Source: Telluribacter humicola (GTDB lineage Bacteria; Bacteroidota; Bacteroidia; Cytophagales; Spirosomataceae). From it: a stretch of DNA of 64,000 nt. The stretch covers positions 1,364,001 through 1,428,000 of the forward strand of contig NZ_JAFIQT010000001.1 of the NCBI RefSeq assembly GCF_017355935.1, given 5' to 3'. The notes under the pieces were generated by a model. That model saw only the letters and a list, made by a program, of their open reading frames with translations. It ran no database searches and was not told the DNA's origin. The position numbers and the translations under genes are program-made. Every line of letters starts with the position of its first letter. Position 1 is the first letter of the stretch. This document shows, one piece after another, positions 58,642-64,000 of the stretch.

Positions 58642-59334
58642 TTAGAGCTCGCGGATACGAATATTGCGGTACCACACTTTATCACCGTGGTCCTGCAGGG
58701 CAATGTGGCCTTTATCAAAAGCGCCGAAACCGTTCCAGGTTTTAAACTTACTGTTGGCTACCAGAGCATTCCACTCAGGACCTGTGGTCGAGTATTCTAC
58801 CACTTTCTTACCATTGAGGTAGTGCTGAGCTTTACCGTCATTGACTACGATCCGCATCTTGTTCCACTCTCCGGCAGGTTTTACTACCTTCAGGTCATTG
58901 GGAGGAATCATATCATACAGAGAGCCCGACTTGTGATTACCGTCTTTACCGGCAAATGAATCAGGATGCTTAACATCGTCCAGTACCTGTACTTCGGGGC
59001 CGGTAGCGTAAGGACAGCAGTACTTCTCGCCTTCCTGTACGTGGTACATGACACCACTATTACCACCTTCGCTGATCTTCCATTCCAGTTCTAGTTCAAA
59101 ATCGCCGTATTGATTTACGGTTAACAGGTCGCCACCACCTTTTTCAGTAAGAACCATGGCACCGTCCTCGATCGCCCACTTATTAATTTCACCACCCTTC
59201 CATCTCTTCCAGTTATCAAATGACTTTCCGTCAAAGAGGGTTACCCATTTGCCTTTTTTCTGAGCGAATGATTCCGTCGGTTGAAAGGCAACAAGAGCTA
59301 CCAGCATAGCTCCCAATACAAACATTTTCTTCAT
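58642..59334 (-). CDS. Exported DUF1080 / 3-keto-disaccharide hydrolase-domain protein
   Basis: 230 residues with a Sec signal (1-24, ending TESFAQ). The jelly-roll domain starts with 'WVTLFDGKSFDNWKRWKG' (LFDGKS..W, the hallmark of the family) and contains GDFELELEWKISEGGNSGVMYHV, a typical glycan-binding concanavalin-like strand set. Work on Bacteroides and other phyla has shown family members to cleave or hydrate 3-keto-glycosides, i.e. glycans first oxidised at C3. The isomerase/epimerase downstream is a plausible partner. A 3-keto-forming Gfo/Idh/MocA or PVC-type dehydrogenase exists elsewhere in the window, not adjacent. Confidence 0.9.
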   Translation of the reverse strand: MKKMFVLGAMLVALVAFQPTESFAQKKGKWVTLFDGKSFDNWKRWKGGEINKWAIEDGAMVLTEKGGGDLLTVNQYGDFELELEWKISEGGNSGVMYHVQEGEKYCCPYATGPEVQVLDDVKHPDSFAGKDGNHKSGSLYDMIPPNDLKVVKPAGEWNKMRIVVNDGKAQHYLNGKKVVEYSTTGPEWNALVANSKFKTWNGFGAFDKGHIALQDHGDKVWYRNIRIREL

Positions 59335-59547
59335 AGTAATACGTATAATACTGTTTTTGTTGTAAAACGTCGAAACCTATCTTATTTACCCCTAAAAAGC
59401 TAATTTTTGTTTTACTTTGTGCAGTTCGGATAAGAAATAGGCAGGGAATCAGGGGTAAGACCGGCTATGTCCCCGCTGCCCTATTGATAGCATATTTAAC
59501 AAGGATATATCTACCCGGACCTATATACTTTAACCTTTAACATACAC

Positions 59548-59937
59548 ATGGCTTCCCTATTTTCTAAAATAGTAGCAGGTGAAATTCCCTGCCATAAAGT
59601 TGCGGAAACAGACGATTATCTGGCTTTACTCGATGTGTTTCCGGTAGCTCCCGGCCATACTCTGGTTATTCCTAAGAAAGAAGTGGACTACCTTTTTGAC
59701 CTGGACAATGACCAATATCTGGGGCTGATGCAATTTGCGAAGCAGATCGCTCCGGCCCTGGAAAGAGCAGTTCCCTGTCGCCGCATTGGAGTGAGTGTAA
59801 TTGGGCTGGAAGTACCTCACGTCCACATCCACCTTATCCCCATCAACAGCATGGATGACATGAACTTCAACAAGAAGATAAAGATGTCGCAGGAGGATCT
59901 AGCCGAAACAGCGGCCAAAATCAGGAGCTTTTTGTAA
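59548..59937 (+). CDS. HIT-family protein (histidine triad nucleotide hydrolase)
   Basis: 129 residues. The histidine triad HxHxH is His91-His93-His95 in VPHVHIHLIP. The N-terminus 'FSKIVAGEIPCHKVAE' and the GHTLVIPKKEVDYLFDL segment are canonical for bacterial Hint/HinT proteins, which hydrolyse nucleoside phosphoramidates and aminoacyl adenylates. Cytoplasmic, single gene, divergent from the DUF1080 gene. Confidence 0.95.
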   Translation: MASLFSKIVAGEIPCHKVAETDDYLALLDVFPVAPGHTLVIPKKEVDYLFDLDNDQYLGLMQFAKQIAPALERAVPCRRIGVSVIGLEVPHVHIHLIPINSMDDMNFNKKIKMSQEDLAETAAKIRSFL

Positions 59938-60023
59938 GTCTATAAGTTGATAGATAAAAGAACTTTCGGCTCATTGGAGGCGGGAGGGGCGCATTATCCA
60001 TTCCCTACTTATATACTCTAAAC

Positions 60024-61514
60024 TTAGAAAAGTCCTTCTTTACGAATACTAAGCATAAAACCGGTAGAGTTGCGGTATAACTCTCCTACGTCCGTTGCGA
60101 TGGAGCCTTGAAGAAAAGTATTACCTCCTAGCCAACCCACTTTTCGCTTTATGGTCAGTAAGCCCGAAAACTGAGTGGGCTCGGCCTTGAAAGGTAGGTC
60201 ATAGGTGCCGGCATTGCTGGAGTAGGAGAGTTTGGTGCTCCATACGTATTTCTGAAAAAAGGTACCTTTCAGGCCCAGATGCAGCACCCACACGCGGTTA
60301 TTGCTGGTGTAACTGTATGCTGGCCAGAGTGGAGAGGTATCAGTTGTGGGAGGAATAAAAGGAGTACCTATAGTACGATCATAATAGGACCATCCATCAC
60401 GTACCTGAGCATGGTTGAAGTAGTTATCACGGCCAAAGACACCTTGGTTAAATATGAATTCAGTACCGGCCTGGTTCTTTGTATACAAAATCTCAAAAAG
60501 TCCTTCGGCCAACTCAAAGTTGGCCCCGTAAAAATTCTTGCGGCGTATCCTAATTCCGTTCAAACCGTCTTTAATATTCTTAAGTCTGAACAACGATCCA
60601 TCTTCATATATATTCTGACGGTATAGGAACCAGGTCACGCCGTACCCTTCCAGTTCAAGACCCAGGTCTACCGTTCCCAGATGATTGCCTACTCTCGCGT
60701 TATCAAAGCTGTGGTATGAGCTATCTGCTGGTGGGGAGAATGGGTCTCCTATAACTACTCGTAAGAAATCAGAGAACCGATTAGGCATTTGGCTTTCAGT
60801 AGTCTCATAGGGAGTTTTTCCACCCCACTGAGCCTGGTGATTCATCCCTCCGTAAAGCTTTAGGTTGCCATTGGGGTTGGCTAAACGGAAGTAAAGCGCT
60901 TTTTGATGAAATTTTAAATCTTTTGTAATAGGACGGTTGTTTTCAAACCAACCATGCGCTACAAATCCCTGTACAGCCAGCCACCCATGAGTATATGGTA
61001 CGGTGGTAAATTGTGTCAGACCCAGCTGCACTTTAGGAATAGGTAATGCATTACCTGACCAGGCGTATGATCCAGTTCCCAGCGTACTATCAGCCAGACC
61101 TATATATTGTTTCTTGCGACCTGCATATAGCTCCCAGTTGCCATGGCGCACAGTACCGTACGCCTGGGGTAGCAAAATACCAGACTTAGTAGATATACCT
61201 GGCTTGTTGTATAAAAAAGTGTTTCCAACGGCCTCCATGCCAAAACCAGCCTTCCACCTGTTGGTAGCTAAGCTTTTGGTAGATAATGTCCATAGCTTGT
61301 CCACTCCCGCGCGTAGGCTTATGACGGAGCCTTCACGAGGGACTATACCAAACTGATTGGCCTGATGCCAGAAGGGAGTACGATCAATGGAGGATTGTAA
61401 TGCTGCTAGTTCTATATAATTGTGGGAGGTATCTGATAAGCTACTACGCCAGGCGAATAGAGGTAATGAAGACAGCAGGAAGAAGATAGAAGCACACAGG
61501 CGTACCAAGCTCAT
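60024..61514 (-). CDS. Capsule assembly Wzi-family outer-membrane protein
   Basis: 496 residues with a Sec signal (about 1-22, ending LPLFAW). The Wzi-type beta-barrel start reads SHNYIELAALQSSIDRTPFWHQANQFGIVPREG, and features such as WELYAGRKKQYIGLADSTL, LNGIRIRRKNFYGANFELAEG and EILYTKNQAGTEF recur in the family. In E. coli Wzi binds surface capsule; in Bacteroidota it accompanies EPS loci. It opens the polysaccharide region at the right end, in the same orientation as the sugar transferase gene. Confidence 0.9.
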   Translation of the reverse strand: MSLVRLCASIFFLLSSLPLFAWRSSLSDTSHNYIELAALQSSIDRTPFWHQANQFGIVPREGSVISLRAGVDKLWTLSTKSLATNRWKAGFGMEAVGNTFLYNKPGISTKSGILLPQAYGTVRHGNWELYAGRKKQYIGLADSTLGTGSYAWSGNALPIPKVQLGLTQFTTVPYTHGWLAVQGFVAHGWFENNRPITKDLKFHQKALYFRLANPNGNLKLYGGMNHQAQWGGKTPYETTESQMPNRFSDFLRVVIGDPFSPPADSSYHSFDNARVGNHLGTVDLGLELEGYGVTWFLYRQNIYEDGSLFRLKNIKDGLNGIRIRRKNFYGANFELAEGLFEILYTKNQAGTEFIFNQGVFGRDNYFNHAQVRDGWSYYDRTIGTPFIPPTTDTSPLWPAYSYTSNNRVWVLHLGLKGTFFQKYVWSTKLSYSSNAGTYDLPFKAEPTQFSGLLTIKRKVGWLGGNTFLQGSIATDVGELYRNSTGFMLSIRKEGLF

Positions 61515-61629
61515 GAATAAGAATATCCTTTTAGGATGGGTTATCTACAAAAGTAACAATAGGAGGCATATTCCAGAAAAGTAGCAGGTATAATGAATGG
61601 CAAAAAATTGTATTAAACCAATATATCAG

Positions 61630-62571
61630 TTACCGCCCCATGCGGTTGATAATAACAAAAGTGGTCAGAAAGATAATTTTAATCTCAAGCGCCAGACTCC
61701 AGTTTTTGATATAGTACAAGTCATACATGAGCTTGTGACGTGCATCATATACACCTGCTCCATAGCTATACATCACCTGAGCATAGCCTGTAAGTCCAGG
61801 CTTTACGTTGTGGCGGAGATTGTAGTACGGGATTAGTTCTTCAAACGTTTGGGTAAATACCGGACGCTCAGGCCGAGGCCCCACCAGTGACAACTGTCCT
61901 CTGAATATATTCAGGAGCTGAGGTAGCTCATCAATACGGGTTGTTCTCATGAAAGCACCATATTCAAATACACGGGTATCACGTTTTCTGGAAAAAGCAG
62001 CGCCATTTGCTTCGGCATCCAGCCCCATAGAGCGAAATTTAATACAGCCGAAAGGCTGTTCTTTGAGGCCTACCCGCTCCTGATGATAAAAAACGGGTCC
62101 GGGTGACTCTCTCTTTATTTTAACTATGCTGAGCAGCCATACAGGGAAGCTAAAAAGAATAAGTAGAGCCGAAAAGATAAAGTCAATACATTGTTTAGCT
62201 ATACGTACCTGGTAATTAAACTGAGGCTTTACCGGCATAGTTGGGTTTTCCTCCAGTACAGAATGAGGGATGTAGATTTTATGAAGGTACTTCTCACAGA
62301 AATCAAATACAGTAGTAATGCGGATTGTTTTATTGTTATGGGCGATTAAATCATACACAATGTGGTACTTTTCGTCATAGATAGGGTTTACAATGAGATG
62401 AATTTTACTATAATCTACAAGTAGAGGTCGTACCGTCTGATTTAATAGATAATCATCATCTACAGTGCGGGGAACTAGTATGATCTCACTATACCGCTTC
62501 AGAAGATAAACAAGCCCTTTTTTATCCAGAAAATAGTCATAACTGGTGATAATCAGAACTTCCTTCGACAT
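61630..62571 (-). CDS. Polyprenyl-phosphate sugar-1-phosphate transferase (bacterial sugar transferase, WcaJ/WbaP C-terminal type)
   Basis: 313 residues if the start is the ATG at 62571 (MSKEVLIITS); an upstream ATG at 62640 or 62652 would add a polar leader and cannot be ruled out. An N-terminal domain without the usual four-helix bundle (about 1-150) precedes one hydrophobic helix and the catalytic domain: 'KRESPGPVFYHQERVGLKEQPFGCIKFRSM', RIDELPQLLNIFRGQLSLVGPRPE and VKPGLTGYAQV. It links the first sugar phosphate to undecaprenyl phosphate and starts EPS or capsule repeat assembly. It lies downstream of the GT2 gene, same strand, as part of the EPS locus. Confidence 0.92.
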   Translation of the reverse strand: MSKEVLIITSYDYFLDKKGLVYLLKRYSEIILVPRTVDDDYLLNQTVRPLLVDYSKIHLIVNPIYDEKYHIVYDLIAHNNKTIRITTVFDFCEKYLHKIYIPHSVLEENPTMPVKPQFNYQVRIAKQCIDFIFSALLILFSFPVWLLSIVKIKRESPGPVFYHQERVGLKEQPFGCIKFRSMGLDAEANGAAFSRKRDTRVFEYGAFMRTTRIDELPQLLNIFRGQLSLVGPRPERPVFTQTFEELIPYYNLRHNVKPGLTGYAQVMYSYGAGVYDARHKLMYDLYYIKNWSLALEIKIIFLTTFVIINRMGR

Positions 62572-62728
62572 AGCAATTTTGCTTTTCAACCGATGGGTGT
62601 AGGTTCTGGATGTATGAGTCTGGGTAGAAGTTCTGTTCATACGCGAAGGCATGTGGATTGTGCCCGAAATTATACTTAAATATAAGTAAATAAAATTAAG
62701 TTTAATTTTTATTTATCGAACGGTATAG

Positions 62729-63484
62729 TTAGGTAAAGTACTGATTTAGTTTTAGTAAGTATCTCCTTACCCAAAATTTTAAAGGAATGGGTTGCTTATG
62801 CTTCAACCAAATTTGTACAATCTCAGTATTGCCTGTTAAAATATTCCTAAAAGATTTGTTTGTGGCTCCACCAAGTCGCATATGTACAAGTACTTCGGGT
62901 AAATAAATAGATTTGAAGTTGTATAGCTTTAACATTCGGAAAATTAGTTCGTAATCAGCGGCAAGTTTGAAGTTAAGGTCGAATGTGCCAGCTTTCTTAA
63001 ATACGTGACTTCGGGCAAAGAAGGAAGGATGAGGAGGGACATAGCCGTCTTCAAAGAAATCATTATAATAATTTTGACACTTCCAGTAACGTACTTTACT
63101 AGTAGTAGACTCTGATTCCACATATATGAGATCTCCGTATACTATATCTACTTCTGGATTGGTATCAAAAATATTCATAACTTTTATTAGTACATTTTTA
63201 TTAGCATATAGATCATCAGAGTTTAAAAATCCAATAACTTCTCCAGTAGCTAGACGTAATCCCTTATTCATAGCATCGTAAATGCCGTTATCAGGCTCGC
63301 TAATCCACCGGCTAATCTTATCATTGAAGTGCTTTAGAATATCGATACTTCCATCGGTGGAGCCTCCATCTATAACGATGTATTCAAGAGAATCTACCTG
63401 TTGAGAAAGTACTGAATTTATAGTCTCTTTGATAGTACTTGAACTATTATATGCAACTGTAATAATAGATACAGGTAGTGACAT
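62729..63484 (-). CDS. Glycosyltransferase family 2
   Basis: 251 residues from the ATG at 63484 (a TTG one codon earlier is less likely). The GT-A fold has SIITVAYNS, VIDGGSTDGS, PDNGIYDAMNKGLRLATGEVIGFLNSDD (DxD-like SDD) and DFFEDGYVPPHPSFFARS, plus ADYELIFRM. Such WcaA/ RgpF-like enzymes add a sugar to a lipid-linked EPS intermediate using a nucleotide sugar. It sits between the second GT2 and the priming transferase in the EPS locus. Confidence 0.93.
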   Translation of the reverse strand: MSLPVSIITVAYNSSSTIKETINSVLSQQVDSLEYIVIDGGSTDGSIDILKHFNDKISRWISEPDNGIYDAMNKGLRLATGEVIGFLNSDDLYANKNVLIKVMNIFDTNPEVDIVYGDLIYVESESTTSKVRYWKCQNYYNDFFEDGYVPPHPSFFARSHVFKKAGTFDLNFKLAADYELIFRMLKLYNFKSIYLPEVLVHMRLGGATNKSFRNILTGNTEIVQIWLKHKQPIPLKFWVRRYLLKLNQYFT

Positions 63485-63539
63485 CAATTATCATTGAAAA
63501 TAGATTAATTAAAATTTAAAGCATTAAAAGGTGTCAAAG

Positions 63540-64000
63540 TCACCTTACAATTGTTAAAAGCAAGCCTCTCAGCATATTAAGTCTAAAATGGATTTTAGTT
63601 AATAGACTATTCTTGCTTTTTTGTGTTGCTGTATAGGGGGTTGCATTAGATTCATGCCTTCGGTATAGCATCGTAACATCCTGTATAAATTCAACTTTAT
63701 AGTAAATGGCACAAATCATACCAATCCATATATCGTGCATAGGGATATAGGCAGGAAAAGGAAGAATCTTTCTTAGAACAATTCTTTTGAAAGCCAAACA
63801 ACAACCTAGATAAGGATTGCTTAGAAAACTATGAATAAACCTTTCCTTCCCAGATATTTTATAATAGTCAAAGTAAGAAAGATGGGTAATGCTAAGATCT
63901 TTATCAACAATTGAACAATTTGAGACTAGAAGGTCTGCATTTGTCCTCTCAAAGAATTCAAGGAAAGTGCTTACTTTGTTCGGGAGCCAGATATCATCCT
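63540..64000 (-). CDS. Glycosyltransferase family 2, N-terminus cut by window edge
   Basis: The minus-strand frame is open to the right edge, so about 153 residues are visible and the N-terminal half is missing. It begins inside the family's DDIWLPNK motif (from the usual SDQDDIWLPNK), then shows FLSNPYLGCCLAFKR, PAYIPMHDIWIGM and MLYRRHESNAT, all typical of rhamnosyltransferase-like GT2 enzymes of O-antigen/EPS synthesis. It ends 52 bases before the next GT2 gene, and belongs to the same EPS operon. Confidence 0.88.
   Translation of the reverse strand, partial: DDIWLPNKVSTFLEFFERTNADLLVSNCSIVDKDLSITHLSYFDYYKISGKERFIHSFLSNPYLGCCLAFKRIVLRKILPFPAYIPMHDIWIGMICAIYYKVEFIQDVTMLYRRHESNATPYTATQKSKNSLLTKIHFRLNMLRGLLLTIVR

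Noticed and set aside
61548-61555. TACTTTTG (minus strand) as promoter -7 element of the Wzi gene
   Set aside because: The sequence matches TAnnTTTG, but no TTG lies about 19 bases upstream; evidence too weak.

Overview
The window looks like chromosomal DNA of a Bacteroidota bacterium, most likely an aerobic Cytophagales member (Spirosomataceae-like; the family is inference). The supporting evidence is a SusC/SusD pair, TonB-linked receptors with carboxypeptidase-regulatory-like N-termini, two promoters matching the Bacteroidota TTG-N(18-20)-TAnnTTTG consensus, many Tat- and Sec-exported sugar enzymes, PVC-type dehydrogenases with HEAT repeats, a standalone CBM48-like protein and a Wzi-type EPS locus. 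There are no rRNA genes, CRISPR arrays, phage genes or transposases. Gene ends are cleanly punctuated by hairpin terminators, and both window edges cut through genes.

Positions 1-23200 form a sugar/sugar-acid catabolic island. It starts with SusD (cut at the left edge) and SusC on the minus strand. Two copies of a module follow, each an RraA-like protein with a secretion signal next to a Tat-signal enolase-superfamily dehydratase. Next come a Gfo/Idh/MocA oxidoreductase, DoxX, a TonB-dependent receptor with a clear promoter, a small CBM48 protein, a Tat-signal hydroxypyruvate-isomerase-like protein, two large paralogous PVC-type dehydrogenases (only one keeps the cytochrome c domain) separated by a tiny YqaE/Pmp3 gene, and an SDR. 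The striking point is that the dehydratases, RraA-like aldolase candidates, Hyi-like isomerase and dehydrogenases all carry export signals. This suggests that sugar-acid breakdown is partly periplasmic.

Positions 23300-36600 are mixed: an unknown secreted protein, a small ABM monooxygenase, an exported alpha/beta hydrolase, a small secreted protein, an aldo/keto reductase, an M23 peptidase plus PagL-like lipid A deacylase operon, ileS, and a sulfatase-GH16 operon divergent from an SBF-like transporter.

Positions 36600-49460 hold a DUF4230 protein, EutB-EutC without microcompartment genes, a PyrR-like phosphoribosyltransferase, an SNF2 helicase, two membrane proteins of unknown function, and a sulfatase followed by a lipoprotein formylglycine-generating enzyme with both catalytic cysteines. 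Two tRNA genes (Gly-GCC, Leu-TAA) and their terminator follow.

Positions 50100-64000 hold a UbiA prenyltransferase divergent from a type III polyketide synthase, TerC closely followed by a very large SF1 helicase, an exported DUF1080 plus isomerase/epimerase pair (a candidate 3-keto-sugar pathway), a HIT protein, and the start of an exopolysaccharide locus (Wzi, priming glycosyltransferase, two GT2 enzymes, the last one cut by the right edge).
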